From assembly GCA_007133465.1 (NCBI GenBank), contig SLMP01000108.1, positions 1 to 32,586 of the forward strand: a stretch of 32,586 nucleotides of DNA, read 5' to 3'. The DNA is from Nitriliruptoraceae bacterium (GTDB lineage: Bacteria; Actinomycetota; Nitriliruptoria; Nitriliruptorales; Nitriliruptoraceae). Below the pieces are notes generated by a model that did not search any database, was not told where the DNA came from, and saw nothing but the letters and a program-made list of their open reading frames with translations. Of this stretch, positions 6,099 through 13,806 are shown piece after piece; position 1 is the first letter of the stretch, and each line of letters begins with the position of its first letter. Both the position numbers and the translations under genes were made by a program.

Positions 6099-7694
6099 GT
6101 GACCATCACCCTCACTCCAGCCACCATCGTCGAGTCGACCACCGGCAGGTCCGACCGCGACGTCGGCAACCCCGTCGGCGACGTCGACGCCCCCGTCCAC
6201 GATGCCGGCTCCGATGGGCGGTATCTCGTCCCTGATCCGCTCGAGGTCGCGCACGGCTCGGTGGACGAGGCGATGCGACGGGTGGCCGATCTGGCGGTCG
6301 CGGCGGGGCGGGAGCTGACCACCGAGCAGTTGGTCGACCATGCCCGGTCGCTCGGGCCCGACCCGCGACTGTCCGGGCTGGACAACGATGAGCTCGAACG
6401 TCGTTTCGTGTCGTCCACGACGGCGCTGAACGCGGCGACCGCTGCGTGGTTCGTGCTGCTCGCCGAGGTGGTGGTGCGCGGGTTGTGGGCCGATCAGGGT
6501 GCCCGGACCCCGGCCCAGTGGTTGTCGTGGCGGATCGGGTTGGCTCCGTCCACCGCCCGGGAGCAGCTCCGGGTCGCGGTGCGCCTGCGTGAGCTGCCGG
6601 AGGTGATGGCACGGTTCGCGACCGGCAGCTTGTCGTACAGCAAGGTGCGGGCGATCACCCGTATCGCGGTGCCGGAGTTGCAGCTGCTGCTGCTGACCTG
6701 GGCGGATCATGCGACCGGCGCGGACCTCGAACGCATCGCCCGCGGTGTGAGCCGTGCACGGCGGTCCGGGTCCGTCGACCCGGACCTGCGAACGCCGTTG
6801 GGCGCCGCCTTGCGGTTCGACGACGACGCGACCGTCATCGAGCTGCGCCTGCCGACCGAGGAGGGTCTCGAGGTGTTCGCGGCGCTCGAACGGCTGGCAG
6901 AGCTCGAAGCTGCTCTGGCCGAAGCGGACCTCGAACCGGGCGAGAGCCTGCCGCAGGTCAGTCGTGCCCAGCGCATCGCCGAGGTGGCAGCGGCAGTGAT
7001 CCTCGCCGCGCGGGGGCAGGCTCCGCCCGACACCTCCGGCCTTGATCGCCACACGCTGGTGGTCGAGGCCGACGGCGACGATCTGTCCCGCACCGAGGGA
7101 CAGGTCCCGGTACGGGTCCCGGGGCAGCGCGTCCCGGCCATGTCGGCGCGGGTGCTTCGCCGGCTGGCCTGCGAGGCTGGTGTCGTGATCGTCGCCTCCA
7201 GCGGTGGGCGCCCGCTCGACGTCGGACGTCGCCACCGTGAACCCAACGCCCAGCAGCGGCGTGCGCTGCGTACCCGTGACCGGTCCTGCCGCTTCCCCGG
7301 GTGTGGCGCCACCCGCCACCTGCACGCCCACCACGTCGTGCACTGGGCCGACGGCGGCCCCACCGACATCGACAACCTCGTCCTGCTCTGCAGCGCGCAC
7401 CATCGGCTCGTTCACGGGCCTGGATGGCGCATCGAACACCTGGGCGACGGCAGGTTCCGGTTCCACGCTCCCGATGGACGACCACTCGCCGCCGTCCCGC
7501 ACCTCGACCCCGCGCAGACGTCACCACCCGACCTGACCGCGGCCGCCGATCCGAACACGCCGATCGACGTCACCGCCCTCACACCCTCGGCCTGGTCGGT
7601 CGACGACCCGCTCGACCTCGACCTCATCATCTCGGTGGTCGACCAGGAACTCCGACTCACCGCCCCACACCTGACCAGCATCGCCGCCGCCTGA
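6099..7694 (+). CDS. DUF222 / HNH endonuclease domain protein (13E12 family)
   Basis: The 531-aa protein has the DUF222 architecture. A long helical region (about 50-300) includes TAAWFVLLAEVVVRG, GARTPAQWLSWRIGL and ARFATGSLSYSKVRAI. A C-terminal HNH nuclease domain spans about 390-445: TRDRSCRFPGCGATRHL, then HAHHVVHWADGGPTDIDNLV and LCSAHHRLVH. The paired Cys (CRFPGC and the later C/H set) should bind structural zinc, and the HH/N/H residues form the beta-beta-alpha-Me active site. This family (REP13E12 in M. tuberculosis) is multicopy and variably distributed in actinobacteria, and its biological role is unclear. GTG 6099 has GAGGAG about 7 nt upstream. The 3' side is followed by a set of repeated perfect palindromes, which may be related. 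Confidence 0.93.
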   Translation: MTITLTPATIVESTTGRSDRDVGNPVGDVDAPVHDAGSDGRYLVPDPLEVAHGSVDEAMRRVADLAVAAGRELTTEQLVDHARSLGPDPRLSGLDNDELERRFVSSTTALNAATAAWFVLLAEVVVRGLWADQGARTPAQWLSWRIGLAPSTAREQLRVAVRLRELPEVMARFATGSLSYSKVRAITRIAVPELQLLLLTWADHATGADLERIARGVSRARRSGSVDPDLRTPLGAALRFDDDATVIELRLPTEEGLEVFAALERLAELEAALAEADLEPGESLPQVSRAQRIAEVAAAVILAARGQAPPDTSGLDRHTLVVEADGDDLSRTEGQVPVRVPGQRVPAMSARVLRRLACEAGVVIVASSGGRPLDVGRRHREPNAQQRRALRTRDRSCRFPGCGATRHLHAHHVVHWADGGPTDIDNLVLLCSAHHRLVHGPGWRIEHLGDGRFRFHAPDGRPLAAVPHLDPAQTSPPDLTAAADPNTPIDVTALTPSAWSVDDPLDLDLIISVVDQELRLTAPHLTSIAAA

Positions 7695-7721
7695 CCGCGC
7701 AGGGTCGCGCGCGGGTTGAAC

Positions 7722-7735
7722 GCTTCCGCGGAAGC
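7722..7735. repeat. Palindromic repeat copy 1 (GCTTCCGCGGAAGC)
   Basis: A perfect 14-bp palindrome 27 bp after the HNH gene stop. The flanks are shared with copy 3 over 20 bp, AACGCTTCCGCGGAAGCATC. Confidence 0.85.
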
Positions 7736-7907
7736 ATCCCGTCGGCAGTGGGCGGGGAAGGCCACGGACCGCTGGCCCCCGTGCCACCTCGATGCTGCCG
7801 CGGGATCCGGTCCGGACACCAGCACCCTTCGATGTCGCCCGGCGGGGGCGCGGAGCCTCGGTTCGCGGTTGCCATCCGCTGATGCCACCGGCGCCGGGAT
7901 GCGACCT

Positions 7908-7921
7908 GCTTCCGCGGAAGC
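7908..7921. repeat. Palindromic repeat copy 2 (GCTTCCGCGGAAGC)
   Basis: An identical perfect 14-bp palindrome, 186 bp after copy 1. Its flanks (CCT on the left, ACC on the right) differ from those of copies 1 and 3, so the conserved unit is the palindrome itself. Confidence 0.85.
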
Positions 7922-7946
7922 ACCATCGATCGGGACGGCGTTCAAC

Positions 7947-7960
7947 GCTTCCGCGGAAGC
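7947..7960. repeat. Palindromic repeat copy 3 (GCTTCCGCGGAAGC)
   Basis: A third perfect copy, starting 39 bp after the start of copy 2. With three flanking bases on each side it is identical to copy 1. Confidence 0.85.
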
Positions 7961-7976
7961 ATCGACAGGGCCGGCC

Positions 7977-7990
7977 GAATCCGCGGAAGC
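7977..7990. repeat. Degenerate palindromic repeat copy 4
   Basis: GAATCCGCGGAAGC matches the 14-bp unit at 12 positions. The left arm is altered (AA for CT), the right arm intact. It starts 30 bp after the start of copy 3. Confidence 0.6.
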
Positions 7991-8127
7991 CCTGCCGGAC
8001 GCGACGCCGGCCGCCGGGTTCGCCCGGTTTGTCCTGCGCGCAGGCGGCGATGGCGCCGCACGTTCGTAGCGTCCGCGCCCCGCACGCTGCTCCCGCCGCT
8101 GTTCGCGGCGCCTCCGGAGGAACCGTC

Positions 8128-9543
8128 ATGCGCTTTGCCGTCCCGCGCCCGCGCGCCGTGGTCCTGCTGCTGGCCGCGCTGCTGCTCGCGGCCCTGCCCG
8201 CCACCCACGCTTGGGCACGACCCGGTCCTGCCGCGCCGCCCGCCTCGGCTGCCTCGGCTGCCGCGGCTCACGCGGCGACTGCCCACGAGGTGTGGGCGCT
8301 CGACCAGGGCACCGACCTGGTTCACATCCACGACAGCCGCGCCGGCCTCAGCGAGGTCGCCACGATCGACCTGAGCGCCGACGCTCTCCGGGACGCGGGT
8401 TTCACGATCGGCGCCGGGGTGGTCAACGTGGTGCCCCACATGGTCGAGTTCGACTCGCAGTACCGGTACGCGTTCGTCGCGGCGACCGCCGGTGCCGTGA
8501 CGATCGTGATCGATGCGCGCAGCAAGGAGGTCGTGGAGGTCCTGCCGACCGGGCCGGCGTCGCACATGGCGGCGGTCACCCCGGACGACTCGGCCGTGTG
8601 GGTCGCGGTGATCGGGTCGGCGGACCCGGCGACGCAGGCGCTGGTGGAGATCCCGCTCGACCTCGATGCCGCCGAACCGGTGTTCGCGATCGGCCGCACG
8701 GTGGTCGTTCGCGACGTGCTCGAGGGCTACCTCGACGCGCAGGGGCTGGACTGGGAGTTCCCCGGCTTCCAGCCGGTCTGCCAGCAGTACACCCCGGACA
8801 GCAGGGAGGCCTGGGTCACCCTCGGACCTCAGTGGAACCGCGGTGGGCTGTTCGTGCTGGACCTGGAGACCGCCACCGTCACCGCGGCGTGGGACCCGGC
8901 CGAGGTGAAGGCCAACTGCGGTGTCGGCGTGAACGCCGACGGCTCCCGGGTCGTCGCCAACTGGAGTGGCGCGGTGATCGGCCCCGGGCAGGACACCGAC
9001 GGCGAGTGGTACCTGTTCGACGCACACACCAAGGAGTTGCTGCGGACCGCGTCGGCACGGGGCGTCGACGCCCACGGCGTGCGGTTCACGCCGGACGGCA
9101 AGCGTCTGTGGATGGTCAACCGGGTTTCCGACAACGGGCTCGTGATCGACGCGAGGACCTTCCGTGTCCTGCACGAGATCGAGCGGGTCGGCGACGCGCC
9201 CGACATCCTCGACTTCTCGCCGGACGGCTCGCTCGTCTACGTCACCCAGCGCGGGCCGGCGCCGCGATCGGGCGGGGTCCACGCCGCGTCCGGGCAGCAG
9301 CCGGGCGTCGCGGTGATCCACGCCGGGTCGCGCCGGACGCTCGCGGTGATCGAGCCACCTCGGGTCGAGAGCGCCGACGGCGTGCAGCTCAACGATCTGC
9401 ACGGCGTCGGGGTCCGGCCCGTGTCCGGCGGTGACGGTCCGGTGCGGGGGCGCAGCGCACACGCGCTGGTCCGCCGCCCGCAGGTCGCGCCCGTCCAGGT
9501 GCGCGGCGCCGACCTCAGCTTCGGGTGCCACCTGGCCGGCTGA
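8128..9543 (+). CDS. Secreted YncE/YVTN-type beta-propeller protein
   Basis: The 471-aa protein has a Sec signal peptide: MRFAVPRPRA, a hydrophobic core to about residue 22, and ATHAWA as likely cleavage region near 28-30. An Ala-rich spacer follows. The rest is a series of WD/YVTN-like blades, each with a Pro-Asp-(Asp/Gly)-Ser turn: VTPDDSAVWVAVIG, YTPDSREAWVTLG, VNADGSRVVANW, FTPDGKRLWMVN and FSPDGSLVYVTQRG. Intervening segments such as VIDARSKEVVEVLPTG and VIDARTFRVLHEIERVG match the YncE-type repeat. Such propellers bind ligands or partner proteins outside the cell; no enzymatic residues are evident. GGAGG 7 nt upstream of the ATG at 8128 fixes the start. A GC-rich hairpin follows the stop. 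Confidence 0.88.
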   Translation: MRFAVPRPRAVVLLLAALLLAALPATHAWARPGPAAPPASAASAAAAHAATAHEVWALDQGTDLVHIHDSRAGLSEVATIDLSADALRDAGFTIGAGVVNVVPHMVEFDSQYRYAFVAATAGAVTIVIDARSKEVVEVLPTGPASHMAAVTPDDSAVWVAVIGSADPATQALVEIPLDLDAAEPVFAIGRTVVVRDVLEGYLDAQGLDWEFPGFQPVCQQYTPDSREAWVTLGPQWNRGGLFVLDLETATVTAAWDPAEVKANCGVGVNADGSRVVANWSGAVIGPGQDTDGEWYLFDAHTKELLRTASARGVDAHGVRFTPDGKRLWMVNRVSDNGLVIDARTFRVLHEIERVGDAPDILDFSPDGSLVYVTQRGPAPRSGGVHAASGQQPGVAVIHAGSRRTLAVIEPPRVESADGVQLNDLHGVGVRPVSGGDGPVRGRSAHALVRRPQVAPVQVRGADLSFGCHLAG

Positions 9544-9582
9544 CACGCGCGGCTGTCGTATCCGCGCGGAAACGCAGCGATC

Positions 9583-9614
9583 GGACGGCCCGGGGCTCTG
9601 GCTCCGGGCCGTCC
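9583..9614 (+). terminator. GC-rich hairpin, probable terminator of the beta-propeller gene
   Basis: GGACGGCCCGG (9583-9593) and CCGGGCCGTCC (9604-9614) form an 11-bp perfect stem with a 10-nt loop, starting 40 bp after the stop. There is no T-run, which is common for actinobacterial terminators. Confidence 0.6.
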
Positions 9615-9789
9615 CCGTCGGCGCGGCCACCGCCGCCCACCCCGGTCGAGGGCGGCCACCACCGGTCGGCCACGACCGCCGCCCACGGGGAATGTCCGGA
9701 CCAGCGGCACCGTTGGACACCCTGATGGCGCCTCGCCCGACCGGGGCGCGCTTTCTCGACGTACCCCCCCGCAACCCTGGAGGACCACC

Positions 9790-10164
9790 ATGGCAACGGT
9801 CGACCTGACCGCCGAGACCTTCGAGCAGACGATCGTCGACAACGACATCGTCCTCATCGACTTCTGGGCCGACTGGTGCGGCCCGTGCAAGATGTTCGCC
9901 CCCTGGTACCAGTCGGTGTCCGAGCAGCACGACGACGTCGTGTTCGCGAAGGTCGACACCGAGACCGAACAGGCGCTGGCTGCGCACTTCCAGATCCGCT
10001 CGATCCCGACCCTGATGGCGTTCCGCGACGACGTCCTCGTCTTCTCGCAGCCGGGCGCCCTGCCCGAGCACGCCCTGCAGGACCTCGTCGGGCAGATCAA
10101 GGCGCTCGACATGGACGACGTCCGCCAGCAGATCGCCGAGCACGAGGCCGAGCACGCCAGCTGA
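9790..10164 (+). CDS. Thioredoxin
   Basis: The 124-aa cytoplasmic protein has the thioredoxin fold. The redox motif is WCGPCK with Cys30 and Cys33, preceded by VLIDFWADW, and the cis-proline loop is SIPTLMAF (Pro73). The C-terminal extension (DMDDVRQQIAEHEAEHAS) makes it about 15 residues longer than E. coli TrxA. It reduces protein disulfides using thioredoxin reductase, which is not in this window. The start ATG 9790 has GGAGG in CTGGAGGACCACC just upstream. It stands alone between two hairpins, so it is probably monocistronic. Confidence 0.96.
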   Translation: MATVDLTAETFEQTIVDNDIVLIDFWADWCGPCKMFAPWYQSVSEQHDDVVFAKVDTETEQALAAHFQIRSIPTLMAFRDDVLVFSQPGALPEHALQDLVGQIKALDMDDVRQQIAEHEAEHAS

Positions 10165-10248
10165 CCCTCGCCGGGGCCGGCGCCGCCCGCACCTGGCCCG
10201 TGCCCCCTCGCAGCTCGGTCGCGCTCCCCCCCGGCGCGGCCGCTCACG

Positions 10249-10275
10249 ACCCCGCCAGACTTCGTCTGCCGGGGT
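10249..10275 (+). terminator. Hairpin terminator after the thioredoxin gene
   Basis: ACCCCGCCAGAC (10249-10260) pairs with GTCTGCCGGGGT (10264-10275) with one mismatch and a TTC loop, and is followed by TGTGTCGTTG, a weakly T-rich tail. It lies 85 bp after the stop. Confidence 0.65.
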
Positions 10276-10347
10276 TGTGTCGTTGCCTACAGTCGCCCGC
10301 CTGGGCGCCGGCGCCGGCCGAGCGTCCCCCGCGGAGGAGCGCAGCGC

Positions 10348-11730
10348 GTGACGGACGTGGATGTCGTGGTGGTCGGTGCCGGGGTCGCCGGACTGACCAC
10401 GGCGAGGCAGCTCGCCGCCGAGGGGGTCGAGGTGGCGGTGCTCGAGGCGCGCGAGCGTGTCGGCGGCCGCACCGAGCACGGTCCCGTCCCGGGCCACGAC
10501 GGTGTGGTCGTGGAGCTCGGCGGCCAGTGGATCGGCCCGTCGCAGACCCGCATCTCCGGCCTGGTCGCGGAGCTCGGGCTGACGACCTTCGACCACCACG
10601 ACGACGGCGAGCTGCTGATCGAGCTCGACGGCCGCCGGACCCGGATGCCCAGCCACCGCGGGGCGGTCCCGCGGCTCAATCCGCTGGTCCTCGCCGACCT
10701 CGCCCAGGCCCAGCTGCGCCTGGAGCGGCTGGCCCGCCGTGTCCCGCTCGACGCACCGTGGACCGCAGCGCGGGCCGGTGCACGCGACGCACGCACCTTC
10801 GCGTCCTGGATCGCGGCCAACGTCCACACCCGCGGGGCCCGCAGCTACCTCCGGGTCGCGACCGAGGCGCTGTTCGCCGCGGACCCGCGTGAGCTGTCGC
10901 TGCTGCACGTGCTGTTCTACCTGCACAGCGGCGGCGGGCTCGCGTCGATGACCTCCTTCGACGACGGCGCCCAGCAGCAGCGCATCGTCGGCGGCGCCGC
11001 CCGGATCGCGGAGGCGCTCGCAACGGAGCTCGGGGACCGGGTGCAACGCGGACGGGCCGTGCGCAGCATCCGCCAGCAGCGCGACGGGGACGGCCGCCAC
11101 CTCGTCGAGGTGGCAGCGGACCGCGGCGGAACCGTCACCGCCCGCCGGGTGGTCGTCACGCTCCCGCCGGCCCTCGCCGGCCGCCTGCGCTACGACCCGC
11201 CGCTCCCACCCGGCCGCGACCAGCTCACCCAGCGCCTGCCGGCTGGGTCGGTCATCAAGCTGCACGCGGTCTATCCCGAGCCGTTCTGGCGGGCGGACGG
11301 GCTGACCGGCACGATCATCTCGGACCGCTCCCCGGTCGGGTTGGTGGTGGACAACTCGCCACCGGCCGCGGTGCCGGGCATCCTCACAGGCTTCGTGGAG
11401 GGGCGGGCCGCGCGGCTGCTGTCGCGCCGGTCGAGCGAGGACCGGCGGCGGCTGTTCGTCGCGGCACTGGTCGGCCACCTCGGCAGCGAGGCGGCCACGC
11501 CGAGCGCCTATCTGGAGCGGGACTGGTCGGCCGAGGAGCACACGCGTGGCTGCTACGGGGCGCACTTCCCGACCGGGGTGTGGACCTCCCTCGGGCCGGA
11601 GCTGCGCGCCCCGGTGGGCGCGATCCACTGGGCCGGCGCGGAGACGGCGGAGGTCGGCAACGGCTACCTCGAGGGCGCCGCGCGCTCCGGTGACCGGGCC
11701 GCGGCGGAGGTGCTCGCCGCGTTGCGGTGA
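10348..11730 (+). CDS. Flavin-dependent amine oxidase (monoamine/putrescine oxidase family)
   Basis: The 460-aa protein opens with a dinucleotide-binding fold, VVVVGAGVAGLTTARQL (GxGxxG at about 10-15), followed by VLEARERVGGRTEH, the FAD ribose-binding Glu and GGR motif. WIGPSQTRI at about 62-70 is the conserved region near the substrate cavity. Lys304 in GSVIKLHAVYPEPFW corresponds to the conserved Lys that holds the flavin-N5 water. The C-terminal FAD-binding motif is IHWAGAETAEVGNGYLEGA. Such enzymes oxidise primary or polyamines to aldehyde, ammonia and peroxide. A GGAGGAG ribosome site precedes GTG 10348, and a TACAGT at 10288-10293 may be its -10. The substrate is not deducible. Confidence 0.93.
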   Translation: MTDVDVVVVGAGVAGLTTARQLAAEGVEVAVLEARERVGGRTEHGPVPGHDGVVVELGGQWIGPSQTRISGLVAELGLTTFDHHDDGELLIELDGRRTRMPSHRGAVPRLNPLVLADLAQAQLRLERLARRVPLDAPWTAARAGARDARTFASWIAANVHTRGARSYLRVATEALFAADPRELSLLHVLFYLHSGGGLASMTSFDDGAQQQRIVGGAARIAEALATELGDRVQRGRAVRSIRQQRDGDGRHLVEVAADRGGTVTARRVVVTLPPALAGRLRYDPPLPPGRDQLTQRLPAGSVIKLHAVYPEPFWRADGLTGTIISDRSPVGLVVDNSPPAAVPGILTGFVEGRAARLLSRRSSEDRRRLFVAALVGHLGSEAATPSAYLERDWSAEEHTRGCYGAHFPTGVWTSLGPELRAPVGAIHWAGAETAEVGNGYLEGAARSGDRAAAEVLAALR

Positions 11731-11851
11731 CGACGTCGCCCGGCCGCCGCCCACGACGACCCGGGCACCGGTCCCACGGATGTGGCAAGGTTGCCCGGCA
11801 AGCGCGGTGTCCCGAGCGGGTCGGCCGTGGTGGCGATGCAGGAGGCCGATC

Positions 11852-13159
11852 GTGGACGTTCGTGGACCCGCCCCGCACGGTGTCGCCCGGCACGCGGTGG
11901 TGACGGTGGCGGTGCTGGCGTTGCTCGCGACGTTGCTCGTGGTGCTGTCGAGCGCGACCGCGGAGGCGGCGCCGAGCGAGCGTGGACGCCCGGCCGGCCC
12001 ACCCGCGCCGGTGCAGGGCCCCGACCCGTGTCGGGCGTTGTCGGCCCGAGCGCAGGGCGCCGGCGGTGGCCAGTCGCAGGTCGCCCCCGGTCAGGTCACC
12101 CAGCAGTCGAGGTGCGTGAAGCTCAACCAGGTGCAGGTCCTCGGCAGCCACAACAGCTACAAGCTCCTGCCGCCGCCGCCGATCGCCGCGGCCCTGCTCG
12201 CCTTCGACCGCGAGCTGTTCGAGTCGATCGAGTACGAGCACCCGGAGCTGGGCGTGCAGTTCGCTGAGCAGGGCATCCGCCAGATCGAGCTGGACGTCTT
12301 CGCCGACCCCGATGGCGGCCGCTACTACCAGCGCAAGGGCTTCCTCGCCGTCGGGATGAACCCGGACTCCGGCATCCCGGAGCTCCTCGAGCCGGGCCAC
12401 AAGGTCCTGCACGTCCAGGACATCGACTTCGCGACCACCTGCCTCACCCTCGTCGCCTGCCTCGAGGAGGTCCGCGGCTGGTCGGACGCGAACCCGACGC
12501 ACCTGCCGATCGCGATCCTCATCGAGGGCAAGAGCGACGCGATCCCGGACCCGCTCGGGCTCGGGTTCACCGTGCCGCTGCCGTTCACGACCGCGCTGCT
12601 CGACGACCTCGACGCGGAGATCCTGTCGGTGTTCGACCGTGACCGGCTCATCACTCCCGACGACCTGCGCGGGGACCACGACAGCGTCGAGGCAGCGGCG
12701 CTCGCCGGCGCCTGGCCGACCCTGGAGGAGGCCCGCGGCAAGGTCTACGCCCTGTTCAACAACGGCGGTGCCGACCGGCAGGCCTACCTCGCCGGCCGGC
12801 CGAACCTCGAGGGCCGGGTGATGTTCACCACGGCGTCGCCCGGACAGCCGGACGCCGCGTTCGTGCAGGTCGGCGACCCGCGCGGCGCCAACCTCGCCCG
12901 GATCCAGGACCTCGTGCGGCAGGGCTACCTCGTGCGGACGCGCTCGGACGTGCCGACGATCGAGGCGCGCAGCGGCGACACGACGCGACGGGACGCCGCC
13001 CTCGCGAGCGGTGCGCAGTTCGTCAGCACCGACTACGCGTGGGAGAGCCCGTTCGGCTCCGGCTACCAGGTGTCGATCCCGGACGGCTCGCCGGCGCGGT
13101 GCAACCCGGTCAACGCCCCGGACGGGTGTCGGTCGTCGCTGCTCGAACGGCTGCGGTGA
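11852..13159 (+). CDS. Secreted Ca2+-dependent phosphoinositide phospholipase C-like protein
   Basis: The 435-aa protein has an N-terminal signal (hydrophobic residues about 15-34, ATAEAA near 40). A PI-PLC X-like catalytic domain begins at about 93: VLGSHNSYK (His100 as likely catalytic base), GIRQIELDVFADPDGG (acidic metal ligands) and GHKVLHVQDIDF (second His). The QLNQVQVLGSHNSYK opening and Cys pairs fit the Ca2+-dependent PI-PLC (PLC-C1) family rather than the Ca2+-free Bacillus enzymes. VYALFNNGG and FVSTDYAWES close the barrel. The likely role is cleavage of glycerophospho- or phosphoinositide-type lipids outside the cell. GTG 11852 is chosen because GGAGG (11841-11845) is 6 nt upstream and it places the signal at the N-terminus. 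The stop overlaps or abuts the next gene. Confidence 0.9.
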   Translation: MDVRGPAPHGVARHAVVTVAVLALLATLLVVLSSATAEAAPSERGRPAGPPAPVQGPDPCRALSARAQGAGGGQSQVAPGQVTQQSRCVKLNQVQVLGSHNSYKLLPPPPIAAALLAFDRELFESIEYEHPELGVQFAEQGIRQIELDVFADPDGGRYYQRKGFLAVGMNPDSGIPELLEPGHKVLHVQDIDFATTCLTLVACLEEVRGWSDANPTHLPIAILIEGKSDAIPDPLGLGFTVPLPFTTALLDDLDAEILSVFDRDRLITPDDLRGDHDSVEAAALAGAWPTLEEARGKVYALFNNGGADRQAYLAGRPNLEGRVMFTTASPGQPDAAFVQVGDPRGANLARIQDLVRQGYLVRTRSDVPTIEARSGDTTRRDAALASGAQFVSTDYAWESPFGSGYQVSIPDGSPARCNPVNAPDGCRSSLLERLR

Positions 13160-13167
13160 GGTCCGAG

Positions 13168-13779
13168 GTGTCGGAGATGAAGCGGCGGATGCTCGCCGGC
13201 GAGCTCTACCACGCCGACGACCCGACCCTGCAGTCGGAGCTGACGCGAGCCGCCGGGCTCAGCGAGCGCTACAACGCGACCGCTCACGACGACCACGCCG
13301 GGCGGACGGCGCTGCTGCTCGAGTTGCTGGGCAGCGTCGGCGAGGGCGTGGTGATCCGGCCGCCGTTCCGCTGCGACTACGGCTGGAACATCCGCATCGG
13401 CGCCGGCACCTTCGTCAACTACGACGCCGTGATGCTGGACGTCGCGCCCATCGAGCTCGGGGCGTCCTGCCAGCTGGCCACCCGCGTCCAGTTGCTGACC
13501 GCCACCCACCCGCTCGATCCCGGTCCACGCCGCGCGGGGTGGGAATCGGGGGCGCCCATCACGATCGGCGACAACGTCTGGCTCGGTGGCGGGGTGATCG
13601 TCTGCCCCGGGGTCACGATCGGGGACGATACGGTCGTCGGTGCCGGCGCGGTCGTGACCCGCGACCTGCCCGCCGGGGTCCTGGTGGCCGGGGTGCCCGC
13701 ACGGGTGCTGCGTCGGATCGGCCCCGAGGACCGCGTCGAGGTGCCAGGGCTCGATCACCCGGCGGTCTTCCCGCCGTAG
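13168..13779 (+). CDS. Sugar O-acetyltransferase (LacA/Maa/NodL family)
   Basis: The 203-aa protein begins VSEMKRRMLAGELYHADDP, the Maltose-acetyltransferase (Mac) N-terminal domain. A left-handed beta helix of hexapeptide repeats follows (IRIGAGTFVNYDAVMLD, ITIGDNVWLGGGVIVCPGVTIGDDTVVGAGAVV). His114 in TATHPLDP corresponds to the catalytic His of LacA-type enzymes, and AGVPARVLRRI is the usual C-terminal loop. It acetylates a sugar hydroxyl with acetyl-CoA and works as a trimer. GTG 13168 has GAGG (13158-13161) 6 nt upstream. GTG 13156, overlapping the preceding TGA, and ATG 13177 are alternatives. It may be translationally coupled to the phospholipase gene. Confidence 0.92.
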   Translation: MSEMKRRMLAGELYHADDPTLQSELTRAAGLSERYNATAHDDHAGRTALLLELLGSVGEGVVIRPPFRCDYGWNIRIGAGTFVNYDAVMLDVAPIELGASCQLATRVQLLTATHPLDPGPRRAGWESGAPITIGDNVWLGGGVIVCPGVTIGDDTVVGAGAVVTRDLPAGVLVAGVPARVLRRIGPEDRVEVPGLDHPAVFPP

Positions 13780-13806
13780 CGAGCCACGCGTGAGGAGGAC
13801 CGGGCG

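Larger units (their letters stand above)
7695..8127. other. 433-bp non-coding stretch carrying palindromic repeats
   Basis: Between the HNH gene and the next start there is no convincing gene. Open frames exist on both strands but are built on the palindromic repeat and lack a ribosome binding site or a recognisable domain. The stretch holds three perfect copies and one degenerate copy of GCTTCCGCGGAAGC, and a 12-bp palindrome CCTGCGCGCAGG at 8033-8044. TAGCGT near 8067-8072 could be a -10 for the downstream gene, though no -35 is evident. Confidence 0.6.

Noticed and set aside
3572-6418. A 948-codon leftward open frame
   Set aside because: Antisense to the acyl-CoA dehydrogenase and thioesterase; low-complexity composition and no motif.
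7716-8069. Possible small protein with repeated NASAEAS
   Set aside because: The repeats are the DNA palindrome read in frame; similar pseudo-repeats appear on the other strand, and there is no ribosome site.
9661-9700. Further hairpin before the thioredoxin gene
   Set aside because: Short imperfect pairing of GGTCGGCC/GGCCACC-type words, expected often at this base composition.
7942-11754. A 1270-codon leftward open frame
   Set aside because: It is antisense to the beta-propeller, thioredoxin and amine oxidase genes, is Arg/Gly/Asp/Val-rich without domains, and is the expected high-GC shadow frame.
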